A stretch of DNA of 64,000 nt. It comes from Mycolicibacterium sp. CH28. GTDB lineage: Bacteria; Actinomycetota; Actinomycetes; Mycobacteriales; Mycobacteriaceae. The position numbers and the translations under genes are program-made. Every line of letters starts with the position of its first letter. Within the stretch, counting starts at the first letter, position 1. This document shows positions 1 through 8,835 of this stretch, one piece after another. Location of the stretch: contig NZ_SRLQ01000024.1 in the NCBI RefSeq assembly GCF_004745805.1, forward strand, positions 33,408-97,407, read 5' to 3'. The notes under the pieces are model-generated. The model was not told the origin of the DNA, did not search any database, and saw only the letters and a program-made list of their open reading frames with translations.

Positions 1-184
1 GGACGTACTGGAGGGTGTCGGGCGGCGTCGATAGCGGACTGCCGGTGCCCCCCATGACCAGCACCGTGGTGCCCGCTATCGCGACAAACGTAGAGATGGG
101 CGAGACCATCGAGGCAACGCCGACCACGGTCGCGGCCACCACGACCGATGCTGCCGCTCCCACCGCGCGAACCCCTATGCGCAC
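1..184 (-). CDS. PE-PPE domain protein, N-terminal part (runs off the window)
   Basis: Reading the minus strand from a GTG at 184 gives a hydrophobic Ala/Val-rich segment followed by VLVMGGTGSPLSTPPDTLQY, which reaches the window edge. A hydrophobic N-terminus followed by VMGGTG with a short Pro-rich stretch is how mycobacterial PE-PPE (serine hydrolase fold) domains begin, so this is probably a secreted or envelope acyl hydrolase/transferase. The same frame is open back to a GTG at 280, which would add 32 residues rich in Arg/Lys; 184 is preferred because it gives a conventional export signal. PE-PPE proteins are encoded in mycobacterial glycolipid and acyl-trehalose loci, which fits the neighbours, but most of the protein lies outside the window and its activity cannot be judged. 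Confidence 0.6.
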   Translation of the reverse strand, partial: MRIGVRAVGAAASVVVAATVVGVASMVSPISTFVAIAGTTVLVMGGTGSPLSTPPDTLQYV

Positions 185-330
185 CTGGCCCCAGCCGTCC
201 TTCCGCGCGGTCGCGTTTCCGCGCGACCGCTGGCGTTTGCAGATCAAGAATAGACACGAAAGCAGTCGCGACCCTAGCACCTAAATATTGACCGATGGGC
301 AAATTGTGGCAGTGGTGCCGGTGCCACCAT

Positions 331-1605
331 TCAGCAAACACCTCCGACGCGAGCGAAATCTTCGACCAGGTCGGCTGCAGCTGTCATGCTGCCTACGGGA
401 TTGGTCATCCGCTGCGCGAATTCCCGGGCCCGGGTGCGATAGCCCGGCGCCAACACTTTGCGCAGATCGGCGACCAAGGTTTCCCCGGTGGTCCTTGCGA
501 ACCGCCGCCCCGTGCCCACCTTCAACCGTTTGAGCTGAGCTGTCCGTAAACCCTGATCGGGCAGCGTCCACAGGCCGACCTGTGAAACACCCGCCCGCAA
601 ACACGCGGCGATGGTTCCTGCGCCACTGTGGTGCACGACGGCGCAACAGAGTGGGAAGACCGCCCCAAAGTTCACCAGCCCGACCACCTTGACATGCTCG
701 GCGTACGGAACGTTGCTGAAGTCGGTGGAGCCCGCCCCCACCAAGGCCCGCTCGCCCAGCTGCTCACAGACGGCGGTGATCATCGCGATCGTGTCCGCCG
801 GAGACCCGACAGGAACGCTGCCGAACCCGAAGAAGATCGGCGGTGGCCCTGCCGCGATCCACGAGGCGACGTCCTCGTCAGACTGCGTCGGCGACTCCAA
901 CGTCAGGGTGCCAACGAACGGCCTTCGACCTCCCCGATTGGCCCATTCTGCCGCCAATCCTGGAATCACCACCTCGTCGTAGGCCTGGATCTCCAGACAG
1001 CCGCGCTCCGCAATTCGGCGCGGCCACGATGTTCTTGCCGGCGGAAGACCGAGCGCACGGCGCTGGTTGTCCTCCGCCTCCTTCACCGAGCCACTCCACG
1101 CCATCCGCTCGTAGGCTTTCATCACAGCGCGGCCTATCGGCGCGGGCAGAAGAGGGAGGACCTTCCCGTTGGCCCGGGTCGGAAAAAAGTCCACCGTGAC
1201 CAGGGGGATGCGGTAGTACTCCGCTACGTTGGCAGCGAATTGTTCGAAGCCGTAACCAGCGACGATCACGTCGGCGCCCGCAGCGAGTGCGGTCAGGGTC
1301 GAGAAGGACTCCTCGGTCCAGCACCGGGCGACGATCTCCCCAATCTCACCACCCAGTCGGTCGAGTTCTTTTTTCTTCCACGGGATGTCAAAAAAGCATG
1401 TCCAGTAGTCGCGCTGGGCGTGCATCATCACCAGCGATTCGTCACCCCAGGGAACCGCCGCGAGCCCGGCCGCTTCGGCGAAGCCGACCAGATTCGGCGG
1501 GACGGCGATCTTGACGTCATGACCTCTGCGCGCCAGCTCACTGCCGATAACAACACAGGGCTCGACGTCGCCGCGGACGCCATGGCACGCAAGCACCACC
1601 TTCAT
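331..1605 (-). CDS. GT-B glycosyltransferase (GT1, glycopeptidolipid Gtf-like)
   Basis: A 424-residue protein with the N-terminal GT-B pattern MKVVLACHGVRGDVEPCVVI and a C-terminal donor-binding region containing VVHHSGAGT followed by a LPDQ motif. These are features of the UDP/dTDP-sugar transferases (GT1) that glycosylate lipids in mycobacterial glycopeptidolipid loci. It likely acts at the cytoplasmic membrane, moving a deoxysugar such as rhamnose onto a lipid or glycan acceptor. The usual HHGGAGT motif carries Ser in place of the second Gly, and Cys residues surround it, unlike the paralogue at 9740-11008. It lies downstream of an oxidoreductase on the same strand (50-bp gap) and is probably co-transcribed with it. 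Donor and acceptor are not determined. Confidence 0.87.
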   Translation of the reverse strand: MKVVLACHGVRGDVEPCVVIGSELARRGHDVKIAVPPNLVGFAEAAGLAAVPWGDESLVMMHAQRDYWTCFFDIPWKKKELDRLGGEIGEIVARCWTEESFSTLTALAAGADVIVAGYGFEQFAANVAEYYRIPLVTVDFFPTRANGKVLPLLPAPIGRAVMKAYERMAWSGSVKEAEDNQRRALGLPPARTSWPRRIAERGCLEIQAYDEVVIPGLAAEWANRGGRRPFVGTLTLESPTQSDEDVASWIAAGPPPIFFGFGSVPVGSPADTIAMITAVCEQLGERALVGAGSTDFSNVPYAEHVKVVGLVNFGAVFPLCCAVVHHSGAGTIAACLRAGVSQVGLWTLPDQGLRTAQLKRLKVGTGRRFARTTGETLVADLRKVLAPGYRTRAREFAQRMTNPVGSMTAAADLVEDFARVGGVC

Positions 1606-1655
1606 CGGTCTAGCCTTTCTCAGTCATGCGCGTGCGCACGGCCAGGAGCACGGCG

Positions 1656-2654
1656 TCAGCTCGGCTCGCGGATCGGTAGGCCTGCCGCGCGATAGACCGC
1701 GTCGATGACACTCATGTTCTCGACCGCGTCCTGCGGCGACGTCCGGACGGGTTCTCCGCGCAGGACCGCGCCGGCGAACGCCTCCAGCTGATAGGAGTAT
1801 GTCGGCCTGCGCGAGAAGCGCTCGATCCGCCTACCGTTGGCCGACCGAACGGAAAGCACCGGGAAGAGATTTGGTGCCGCCGGACTGAGCCAGCGCAACT
1901 CACCGTCGTCACCGACCACTCTGACGCTCGCCCGAAACAGATTCCCCGACCACAAAGCGCACCGCAGTCGACCGGTGTGGCCACTTGCGTACCGAAGGTG
2001 GGCCGTCATGGCTCGGTCCACCCGGTGCTTTTGCAGTTTCGCCTGTGCCGAAACAACTTCCGGAGTCGAACCACCGAACGTCCGGGCCATGTTCGTCACA
2101 TAGCTGCCGGCGTCCATCATCGCGCCTCCTCCGAGGTCGTACTTGTAGCAGTTGGCCTTGAATGTCGGCAGCAACACGCACAAGTTGACGTCCACCCGCC
2201 GCAATGTGCCGAGCTCGCCCGAGGCGAGGATCTGCTCGACTCGCCGGGTCAACGGGCGGTGGCGGAATTGGATCGCCTCCATCACCACTCTGTCTGACTT
2301 GGCAGCCAGGTCGGCGATTTCGCGAGCCTCGGCGGCATTGGCCGTGAACGGCTTCTCCACCAACACGTGCTTGCCGGCTGCGTGCGCCAATTTCGTCCAC
2401 TTGCCGTGCATGCTGGTCGGCACCAAGACGTAGATGGCATCAAGGTCGGGGTCGTCGATCAGCGCCTCGTAGCTGCCGTACGCCTTGGCCACGCCGTACT
2501 TGGCGGCAAACGCGTCGGCACTGGGCTGATCACGGGCTCCCACCGCAGCCACCACGACATCGCGGTTGTCCTTGGCCGGGTTGATCATCGTCGTCGGTGC
2601 GAAGCTTGACGCCCCCAATATGCCGATTCGTACGCGACCAGCATTGTCTGGCAT
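1656..2654 (-). CDS. Gfo/Idh/MocA family sugar oxidoreductase (copy 1)
   Basis: A 332-residue NAD(P)-dependent oxidoreductase. The N-terminal Rossmann motif is RIGILGASS, and the catalytic Lys lies in HVLVEKPFTANAAEAREI, the EKP signature of the family. The C-terminal half forms the usual α/β substrate domain. Members oxidise or reduce a hydroxyl/keto group on a sugar or nucleotide-sugar; the substrate here is unknown but is probably a sugar of the locus. An AGGAGAGA ribosome-binding site lies just upstream of ATG 2654, and a KstR-like inverted repeat lies about 77 bp upstream. It is one of three paralogues here of 327-332 residues, all ending in a similar IDxxYRAAGLP(I/V)R tail. Confidence 0.88.
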   Translation of the reverse strand: MPDNAGRVRIGILGASSFAPTTMINPAKDNRDVVVAAVGARDQPSADAFAAKYGVAKAYGSYEALIDDPDLDAIYVLVPTSMHGKWTKLAHAAGKHVLVEKPFTANAAEAREIADLAAKSDRVVMEAIQFRHRPLTRRVEQILASGELGTLRRVDVNLCVLLPTFKANCYKYDLGGGAMMDAGSYVTNMARTFGGSTPEVVSAQAKLQKHRVDRAMTAHLRYASGHTGRLRCALWSGNLFRASVRVVGDDGELRWLSPAAPNLFPVLSVRSANGRRIERFSRRPTYSYQLEAFAGAVLRGEPVRTSPQDAVENMSVIDAVYRAAGLPIREPS

Positions 2655-2730
2655 TGCTTCTCTCTCCTGTTTGACGACCCACCAAGGTGAGCGGGGCGGA
2701 TGGACTCAGCACCCACCACCGAGGCGATAC

Positions 2731-2744
2731 TAGAACGTGTTCTA
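2731..2744. promoter_or_regulatory. KstR-like inverted repeat TAGAACGTGTTCTA
   Basis: Two perfect TAGAAC half-sites face each other across a GT spacer, in the 131-bp gap upstream of the minus-strand oxidoreductase starting at 2654. The repeat fits the consensus TNNAACNNGTTNNA described for the mycobacterial TetR-type regulator KstR. Similar but imperfect copies lie at 12854-12867 and 37251-37264. Binding by KstR itself is inference; another TetR-family repressor could use the site. Confidence 0.55.
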
Positions 2745-2785
2745 ACTAGCGTGGCCGGAATTGGCATTACCGTCAGCTACGTGGC

Positions 2786-3775
2786 TCAGCTCGGCTCGCG
2801 GACCGGGAGACCAGCAGCTCGGTAGATCGAATCGATGACGGTCATGTTCTCGATCGCATCCTCCGGCGTCGTGGATACCGGCTCGCCCCGTAGCACTGCC
2901 CCGGCGAACGCGTCCAGCTGATACGCGTAGGTGGCGCGGCGCGGGAATCGCTCGACGCGCTTGCCGCTTCCAGAGCGGACCGAGAACCGATGGAAGAGGT
3001 GCGGCACCAACGGATTGAGCCCGTACAGCTCGCCCCGGTCACCCGTCACCCGCAGGACTATCCTCAGCAGGTCGGTTGACCACATGGAACAGCGAAGCCG
3101 GCCGGTGTGGCCAGCGGGGTAACGCAGCTGGGCTGTCATCGCCCTATCTACCCTGCTATCGTGTAACTTCGCTTGTGCCGAAACAACTTCCGGAGTATCG
3201 CCACCAAAGGTGCGCAGCATGTGGACCGCGTAGCAGCCGGCGTCCATGGTGGCGCCACCGGCGAGCGAGTAGTTGTACCGGATGTCGGAGAATTTCGGCA
3301 GCGGAAAGCAGAACGCAACATCCAACCGCTCCAGAGTGCCCAGCTCCCCCGAAGCGATGATCTCCTCCGCCCGCAACGCAAACGGGTGATAGCGGTAATG
3401 AAATGCCTCCATCACCACCCGATCCGACTGTGCAGCCAACGCGGCGATCTCGCGGGCCTCGGCGGCATTCGCGGTGAACGGCTTCTCACACAAAACGTGT
3501 TTACCCGCCTCGATCGCGGCCCGAGTCCATCTGCCGTGCAAGCTATTTGGCAGCGGGTTGTACACGGCGTCCAGATCCGGGTCGGCAATCAGCGCCTCAT
3601 AGCTGTTGTGCACCCGGGCGATGCCGTGTCTGTCCGCAAAGGTCCGGGCGCGTGACGCATCACGGGCCGCCACGGCAGCCACCACAACTTCGGCGTTGTC
3701 CTTCGCCGGATCGATCAGCGCCGCGGGCGCAATGTGGGCTGCCCCCAGGACTCCAATCCGCACCTGTTCGGTCAC
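2786..3775 (-). CDS. Gfo/Idh/MocA family sugar oxidoreductase (copy 2)
   Basis: A 329-residue oxidoreductase with Rossmann motif RIGVLGAAH and catalytic segment HVLCEKPFTANAAEAREI. The reading frame is open to an ATG at 3835, but the GTG at 3775 is preferred: it overlaps the stop of the upstream methyltransferase by one base (TAGTG), indicating translational coupling, and gives the family's normal N-terminus. The protein resembles copies 1 and 3 of the window throughout. It probably oxidises or reduces a sugar ring position before or after glycosyl transfer; pairing with an O-methyltransferase in one coupled unit suggests work on the same sugar residue. Substrate and direction of the reaction are unknown. 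Confidence 0.88.
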   Translation of the reverse strand: MTEQVRIGVLGAAHIAPAALIDPAKDNAEVVVAAVAARDASRARTFADRHGIARVHNSYEALIADPDLDAVYNPLPNSLHGRWTRAAIEAGKHVLCEKPFTANAAEAREIAALAAQSDRVVMEAFHYRYHPFALRAEEIIASGELGTLERLDVAFCFPLPKFSDIRYNYSLAGGATMDAGCYAVHMLRTFGGDTPEVVSAQAKLHDSRVDRAMTAQLRYPAGHTGRLRCSMWSTDLLRIVLRVTGDRGELYGLNPLVPHLFHRFSVRSGSGKRVERFPRRATYAYQLDAFAGAVLRGEPVSTTPEDAIENMTVIDSIYRAAGLPVREPS

Positions 3776-4623
3776 TAGCTGCCGAACTCGAGCAGGGTCA
3801 ACGTCGCAATCGTCGGCCAGTTCATGCCGACCCACCGGCGAAGCGGCCGATGTATCGGCAGATCCTGAGTCCTCGACAATAGGGTGTCGAATAGCGGGCC
3901 GCGACCGCGGGGCAACTGCAGGTCGTGCACTGCTCGGACACCCGGCACCGTGTCGGCCAGCTCTGCGAGTTCACGCACCGTGAGGCTGAACGGCGTCCTC
4001 GGCCAGTCGCCGCGCAATACCGTCCACAACCGTTGCCGGGCGGCCAACCGTGCCTGCACTTTCGGCGGCAGGTCGAACATCATCTGGCCATCAGGGAATC
4101 GACGCGCACATTCCGCGATCAGGTCGAGCGCGTCGCTGGGCTCCAGGTACGGCAAGAGGCCCTCGGCGGTGACGAACACACCGTGCTGGGGATCCACCCG
4201 ATCCATCCAGGTGAAATCCAGCACCGACTGAGCGCAAACCGAGATCCGGGGTGCGTCCGGAAGCAGCTGTTTACGCAGCGCGATATTTGCTGGGAAATCT
4301 ACGGTCAGCCAACGAAACTCACGCCCCACGCCAGCCTCTTCGAGGCGCCAGAAGCTGGTCTGTAGCCCCTCACCGAGAGCAACGACAGTGGCTTTGGGGT
4401 GTGCGGACAGATAGCGGCGGGCCCCATTGTCGAAGGCCAGTGCGCGCAACGCGAGATCTTGCCGGTCAGCGGACAACTTGAACTTGCTGAAGTCGTAACC
4501 AAGCGAATCGACCAGCTGAATTGCCATCGGGTCGTCGATGATCGCGTCGACACGCCGGGCTTCACTCGCCCGGATCCATAACGTCACCAGCGCCGTGTCG
4601 GTTACCGGCATGACGTCAGTCAT
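3775..4623 (-). CDS. Class I SAM-dependent methyltransferase, LCMT/PPM1 family
   Basis: A 282-residue protein of the leucine carboxyl methyltransferase-like family, which is expanded in mycobacteria as putative S-adenosylmethionine-dependent O-methyltransferases. The SAM site is seen in VVALGEGLQTSFWRL (the family has a VVxLGxGLDTR-type motif), and VFVTAEGLLPYLEP is the second conserved block. The first motif carries EGLQ where CGLD is common. An AAGGAG ribosome-binding site precedes ATG 4623. The gene leads a minus-strand unit and is translationally coupled to the oxidoreductase at 2786-3775. In this setting it is a candidate sugar O-methyltransferase, but carboxyl methylation of an acyl group cannot be excluded. 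Confidence 0.82.
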   Translation of the reverse strand: MTDVMPVTDTALVTLWIRASEARRVDAIIDDPMAIQLVDSLGYDFSKFKLSADRQDLALRALAFDNGARRYLSAHPKATVVALGEGLQTSFWRLEEAGVGREFRWLTVDFPANIALRKQLLPDAPRISVCAQSVLDFTWMDRVDPQHGVFVTAEGLLPYLEPSDALDLIAECARRFPDGQMMFDLPPKVQARLAARQRLWTVLRGDWPRTPFSLTVRELAELADTVPGVRAVHDLQLPRGRGPLFDTLLSRTQDLPIHRPLRRWVGMNWPTIATLTLLEFGS

Positions 4624-4713
4624 CGGAGGGGTGCTCCTTGCATACCTTGTTCACTTCACGCCGCAGCTCCGAGCCAACGTCCAGTTTCGCCAGTCGACCT
4701 CGCCCGAAATCTG

Positions 4714-6021
4714 GTGACCGAGATGAAGGGTACGCCAACCGACGATTCGTGGCACCGAATACGGATTTATGCGTGCGCCTTGTCGCATACACTCTGGCCC
4801 GTGTGTGCCGATGGGCCGTTGCGCCGCTTGAACGCCGGTGGTCGCACGGATAAGACGTCGGGCAACGAGGCCCTCGTCCCCCGGGTCGTGGTGGTCTCGA
4901 ACGTCAGCAAGTTCGGCGGTGGCGGCGTAGTCGGATTCCGGGACATGCTGCTGGGGCTCCGTAGAAAGCGCCCGGATGTTGACATTGTCGCCGTCATCCC
5001 GCAAAAGGGTGAGGTCGCGAAACGATGCGCTGAGGACGGTATCGAAGCGAGAATCGCCTGGACGCCGTGGTGGGGTTTTGCTAAATGGTCGCGGCTCCGG
5101 TACGCCGATCCGCACGTGCTGATCGGCTGGTTTCCTTATACCGCGTTTCTCCTGCCGGGCATCGTGCAGGCGCTGGTATTGTTCGCTCGGAAACGCCCGA
5201 CGATGGTCCTCTCCAACACCATGACCATTCCGTCACACGCCATCGCCGCCAAGATCCTCGGCATCCCGCACCACTGGATAATTCGCGAATTCGGCAGAGA
5301 CGACCATCAGCTCTGGTTCCTGTTCGGCTACCGCAGAACCGTCCGAGCGGTCGGCTGGCTATCGGACTCGGTGATCTGCAATTCGCATGCAGTTGAGCAG
5401 GCGATGCTCGCACTAGACCCCACGATGAAGACTCGCGTGCTCTACCCCGTCGTCGACACCGAACTCGGCACACCGCCCCAGCGCCAGCCCGGCGAGCGCT
5501 TGCGCATCGTGCTCGTCGGCTATTTCTATGCCGCCAAGGGACAAGATCTGGCAATCGAGGCGATTTCCATCGCCCGAGAAGCCGGCGTCGACATCGAACT
5601 GACACTGGTAGGCACCGGAAGCCACCAGCCTCTTCGCAGGCTTGCCCGAAAATTGGGTGTCGATGATCTCCTGACCGTTCACGGGCCGACACGGGATCTC
5701 CGACCGTACTGGGCCGCCGCCCACGTCGGCCTGATGTGCAGCCAGAGCGAGGCGTTCGGTCGCGCCACTGTCGAGGCGATGCGAGCGGGTCTGCCGGTGT
5801 GCGGCACGAACTCAGGTGGCACCCCCGAGATCATCGAGCCAGGTGTGGCCGGACTACTCAGCCCGGCAGGAGACGCGAAAGCGCTCGCAGACAACCTCAT
5901 GACGCTCGAATCGGACGAGGACCTGCGCCGCCGCCTCGCCCAAGGTGCGCTAGCAACGTCGCAGCGCTTCCAACGCGAACGCCACGACGACGAACTCGCC
6001 ACCCTTCTCGGCCTGCATTGA
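4714..6021 (+). CDS. GT4 family glycosyltransferase
   Basis: A GT-B transferase of the GT4 (glycogen synthase/PimA-like) group. The N-domain carries VVVVSNVSKFGGGGVVGFRD, the nucleotide-sugar domain starts near RIVLVGYFYAAKGQDLAIEA, and the EX7E motif is in SEAFGRATVEAMRAGLPV, followed by GTNSGGTPEII. It likely adds a hexose or rhamnose from a nucleotide-sugar donor at the cytoplasmic face of the membrane. The ATG at 4714 gives 435 residues, but the first 50 look unlike the family and have no clear ribosome-binding site; the true start may be further in (for example GTG 4801). It is divergent from the methyltransferase at 4623 and is followed closely by the GMC oxidoreductase, probably in one unit. 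Confidence 0.85.
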   Translation: MTEMKGTPTDDSWHRIRIYACALSHTLWPVCADGPLRRLNAGGRTDKTSGNEALVPRVVVVSNVSKFGGGGVVGFRDMLLGLRRKRPDVDIVAVIPQKGEVAKRCAEDGIEARIAWTPWWGFAKWSRLRYADPHVLIGWFPYTAFLLPGIVQALVLFARKRPTMVLSNTMTIPSHAIAAKILGIPHHWIIREFGRDDHQLWFLFGYRRTVRAVGWLSDSVICNSHAVEQAMLALDPTMKTRVLYPVVDTELGTPPQRQPGERLRIVLVGYFYAAKGQDLAIEAISIAREAGVDIELTLVGTGSHQPLRRLARKLGVDDLLTVHGPTRDLRPYWAAAHVGLMCSQSEAFGRATVEAMRAGLPVCGTNSGGTPEIIEPGVAGLLSPAGDAKALADNLMTLESDEDLRRRLAQGALATSQRFQRERHDDELATLLGLH

Positions 6022-6081
6022 TGCGATCCCGAATCGCCCATGCCAGGCCAGTTTTGGGCCATCTCAACGAGGAGCTCGATT

Positions 6082-7731
6082 GTGCCTGAGGGCGAACTGA
6101 CCGGCCGCGAGGCGGAACGCGTCGAATGGGACGTAATCGTCGTTGGCGCCGGTATGGGTGGCGGCATGCTCGGCCACCGGTTGGCACGCGCGGGCCGCCG
6201 AATTCTATTCGTGGAAAAGGGACGTTCGACACTGCCCGGAGCACCGGGAATAATTCGCTCGGCGACGCCCGAACTGGCTGAGCCGCAGGCGACCCGATCG
6301 AAAAAGACCTACTACGACACTCTGGCCCGCGCGGGACGCAGCAATGATGAGGTCACCGACATAAGCGGTCGCTTCCCGCGGCGGTTTGTCCCCTACATCG
6401 GCGCCGGGCCGGGGGGATCATCGGCTCTCTATGGCATGGTTTGCGAACGGTTCTTCGTCGATGATTTCACTCCGCGCCAATTCTTCGCCAACCCCGGCGA
6501 ATCCACTGTGCCGGAGTCCTGGCCGATCTCCTACGAACAGATGGCGCCCTGGTATTCCGAAGCCGAGAAGCTCCTCGGGGTACGTGGCCAACCCGATCCG
6601 CTTAGGCCGGAGGCTGCCGACGTCGGGCTGCCGGCGGCACCACCCTTTTCAACCGACAACCAGCCGTTGGTCAACTATCTGACGGGCCGCGGGCTGCATC
6701 CGTACCACCTGCCGATGGCCTGTGACTACACCGACGACTGTGCAACGTGTCAGGCCTACCTCTGCCCGAACGGATGCAAGAACGACGGCGGTCGCGCGGG
6801 TGTCCTGCCCGCAGTCACCGAATACGGGGCTCACCTGCTCGCGGAATGCCGAGTCGTGCGCCTCGAGTCGGACCAGACCCGGGTACAGCGGATCATCTGC
6901 CAGCGCCATAACGATATGCTCGCCCTCAGGGCGAAAGTGGTGGTGCTGGCCGCCGGCGCCCTGGCCACCCCCGTGCTACTGCTCAATTCCCGGTCCGCTG
7001 ATTGGCCGCGTGGGTTGGCCAACAGCTCAGACATGGTGGGCCGCAACCTGATGCGCCATCTGATGGACTGGATCGAGATCTGGCCGCAGCGCGGCAGCAA
7101 GATAACCGCCGAAAACAAGGAAATCGGGCTGAACGACTTCTATTTCATCGATGGCCAGAAATACGGAACAGTGCAGTCGGCCAGCTCGATGGCCTCGTTG
7201 GCGCCTATCGACATGATGATGAACCAGCCTGGCTTGATATCGAAGGCACTGCGGCTGTCGAGCATCGCCGCCCGCCCGATCTATGACCGGTTGATCAGCG
7301 GCGGACTGGTTCTGGCCGCCATCATGGAAGACCTGCCTTATCTAGACAACCGCGTCCTGCCAAGCGATCGGCCCAGCACCGATGGCCGTCAGCGGCTGCG
7401 ACTGCAGTACCGCTTGCACCCGAACGAGATCGAACGCCGCGAGGTGTTTATTCGGGCGCTCAAAGCGGTGTTGCAGCCGTTCCGCACACTCACCCTCCGC
7501 AACGGCCAGAACAACGTAACCATCGGCCACGCGTGCGGCACGGTGCGTTTCGGCGCCGATCCTGCCACTAGCGTGTTGGACCCGCAGAACCGCGCACACG
7601 AGCTGGACAACCTCTACGTGGTGGACGCGTCGTTCTTCCCATCCAGCAGCGGGATCAATCCCAGCCTGACGGTCGCCGCCAATGCCTTGCGGGTCGCCGA
7701 GCACATCAACGGGGCGCATTTCGCCAGTTGA
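6082..7731 (+). CDS. GMC family FAD-dependent oxidoreductase
   Basis: A 549-residue glucose-methanol-choline oxidoreductase. The FAD-binding GxGxxG lies in VIVVGAGMGGGMLGHRL near the start, and the C-terminal GMC domain has HACGTVRFG and DASFFPSSSGINPSLT, which contain the expected catalytic His and FAD contacts. A Cys cluster (CDYTDDCATCQAYLCPNGC) in the middle resembles that of bacterial sugar and cholesterol GMC enzymes. The start is GTG 6082, with GAGGAG at 6069-6074; an ATG at 6040 is in frame but lacks this spacing. It probably oxidises an alcohol or sugar hydroxyl to a carbonyl and may work with the locus's three Gfo/Idh/MocA enzymes. It follows the GT4 gene by 60 bp on the same strand. 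Confidence 0.87.
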   Translation: MPEGELTGREAERVEWDVIVVGAGMGGGMLGHRLARAGRRILFVEKGRSTLPGAPGIIRSATPELAEPQATRSKKTYYDTLARAGRSNDEVTDISGRFPRRFVPYIGAGPGGSSALYGMVCERFFVDDFTPRQFFANPGESTVPESWPISYEQMAPWYSEAEKLLGVRGQPDPLRPEAADVGLPAAPPFSTDNQPLVNYLTGRGLHPYHLPMACDYTDDCATCQAYLCPNGCKNDGGRAGVLPAVTEYGAHLLAECRVVRLESDQTRVQRIICQRHNDMLALRAKVVVLAAGALATPVLLLNSRSADWPRGLANSSDMVGRNLMRHLMDWIEIWPQRGSKITAENKEIGLNDFYFIDGQKYGTVQSASSMASLAPIDMMMNQPGLISKALRLSSIAARPIYDRLISGGLVLAAIMEDLPYLDNRVLPSDRPSTDGRQRLRLQYRLHPNEIERREVFIRALKAVLQPFRTLTLRNGQNNVTIGHACGTVRFGADPATSVLDPQNRAHELDNLYVVDASFFPSSSGINPSLTVAANALRVAEHINGAHFAS

Positions 7732-7845
7732 CATCGCATCGCCTACGTGGAGCTGTTCGTGCGCGAATCGGGTCCGGCCGAGCGCACCGTCGATGCGTGG
7801 CTCTCTCTGGCACCCCTGCCTCCCGAGATCGAACCGCCAAACTAG
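7732..7845 (+). other. Open in-frame extension after the GMC oxidoreductase stop
   Basis: Directly after the TGA at 7729-7731, the same frame stays open for 37 codons to a TAG at 7843-7845 and reads as plausible protein (VELFVRESGPAERTVDAW and onward). A GTG at 7747 could start a 32-residue peptide, but no ribosome-binding site is seen. It may be a relic of a longer C-terminus or of a deleted gene. The evidence is weak because short open frames are common at this G+C. Confidence 0.25.
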
Positions 7846-7848
7846 CGC

Positions 7849-8832
7849 CTAAGCCGGCTTGCGGACGGGAAGGCCGGCGGCGCGATAAATCGCATCGATG
7901 ACAGTCATGTTCTCGACCGCTTCCGCCACGGACGTCCTCACCGGCTCGCCACGCAGCACCGCCGCGGCGAACGCATCAAGTTGATACGCGTAGGTTGCAC
8001 GCAACGGAAATCTCTCGTCGCGTTTGCCGTCGGCGGATCGAATCGAGAACCGCTGGAACGGCTGTAGCGGATGCAGTCGCAGCTCGCCGCGGTCACCGAC
8101 TACTTTGGTGCTGTATCGCGGTGGCTCGGCGGACCACATCGAACAGTGCAGTCGACCCGTGTGGCCGCCGGCGAACCGCAATTCAGCCGTCATCACCCGG
8201 TCAATCTGCGGGCCGCGCGTTTTTGCCTGTGCAGAAACAACTTCCGGGGTCGAACCGCCATATATACGTACTGTGTCAACGATGTATGACCCGAGATCCA
8301 TCGTCGCCCCGCCGCCGAGCGGATAGCTGTAGCGGGAACCCGAGAAGTCGCGCAGCCAATAGCAATTGACTGCTTCGACCCGCTGAATCGTTCCCAGCTC
8401 GCCTGAGGCGAGGATCTGTTCGATCCGCACCGAAGCAGGGTGATAGCGGTGATGGAGTGCCTCCATCACCACGCAACCCGACCCAGCCGCGAGATCGCCG
8501 ATCTCGCGGGCCTCGGCAGCATTGGCGGCGAACGGCTTCTCCACTAGAACATGCTTGCCCGCTTCGATCGCGGCTCGAACCCACTTGCCATGCAGGGCAT
8601 TAGGCAAGGGGATGTATACCGCGTCAACTCCGGTATCCGCGATCAGCGCTTCATAACTGTCGTGCACCCGGGCGATGCCGTGTTTGGCGGCGAAGGCGCG
8701 CGCACGTACCACATCGCGCGCGGCCACCGCGACAACCTCAACCTCGGCGTTGTCCCTAGCCGGCTTGATCACCGCCGTCGGCGTAACACCCGCCGCCCCG
8801 AGAACGCCGATCCGCACCAAGCCGTCAGCCAT
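7849..8832 (-). CDS. Gfo/Idh/MocA family sugar oxidoreductase (copy 3)
   Basis: A 327-residue member of the same family as the proteins at 1656-2654 and 2786-3775. The Rossmann motif is RIGVLGAAG and the catalytic block is HVLVEKPFAANAAEAREI. It lies 3 bp downstream of the TylF-type methyltransferase on the same strand, so the pairing of a methyltransferase with a Gfo/Idh/MocA enzyme seen at 2786-4623 is repeated here with an unrelated methyltransferase family. This suggests two sugar-tailoring modules. The likely reaction is NAD(P)-dependent oxidation or reduction of a sugar hydroxyl/keto group; the substrate is unknown. Confidence 0.87.
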   Translation of the reverse strand: MADGLVRIGVLGAAGVTPTAVIKPARDNAEVEVVAVAARDVVRARAFAAKHGIARVHDSYEALIADTGVDAVYIPLPNALHGKWVRAAIEAGKHVLVEKPFAANAAEAREIGDLAAGSGCVVMEALHHRYHPASVRIEQILASGELGTIQRVEAVNCYWLRDFSGSRYSYPLGGGATMDLGSYIVDTVRIYGGSTPEVVSAQAKTRGPQIDRVMTAELRFAGGHTGRLHCSMWSAEPPRYSTKVVGDRGELRLHPLQPFQRFSIRSADGKRDERFPLRATYAYQLDAFAAAVLRGEPVRTSVAEAVENMTVIDAIYRAAGLPVRKPA

Positions 8833-8835
8833 GCG

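Noticed and set aside
628..1695. Long plus-strand ORF (355 codons) opposite the glycosyltransferase
   Set aside because: It mirrors the real minus-strand gene, lacks recognisable motifs and is rich in Arg/Pro/His, as expected for shadows at high G+C.
2786..3835. Longer start (ATG 3835) for the second Gfo/Idh/MocA gene
   Set aside because: It would overlap the upstream methyltransferase by 61 bp and add residues unlike the paralogues; GTG 3775 gives coupled TAGTG.
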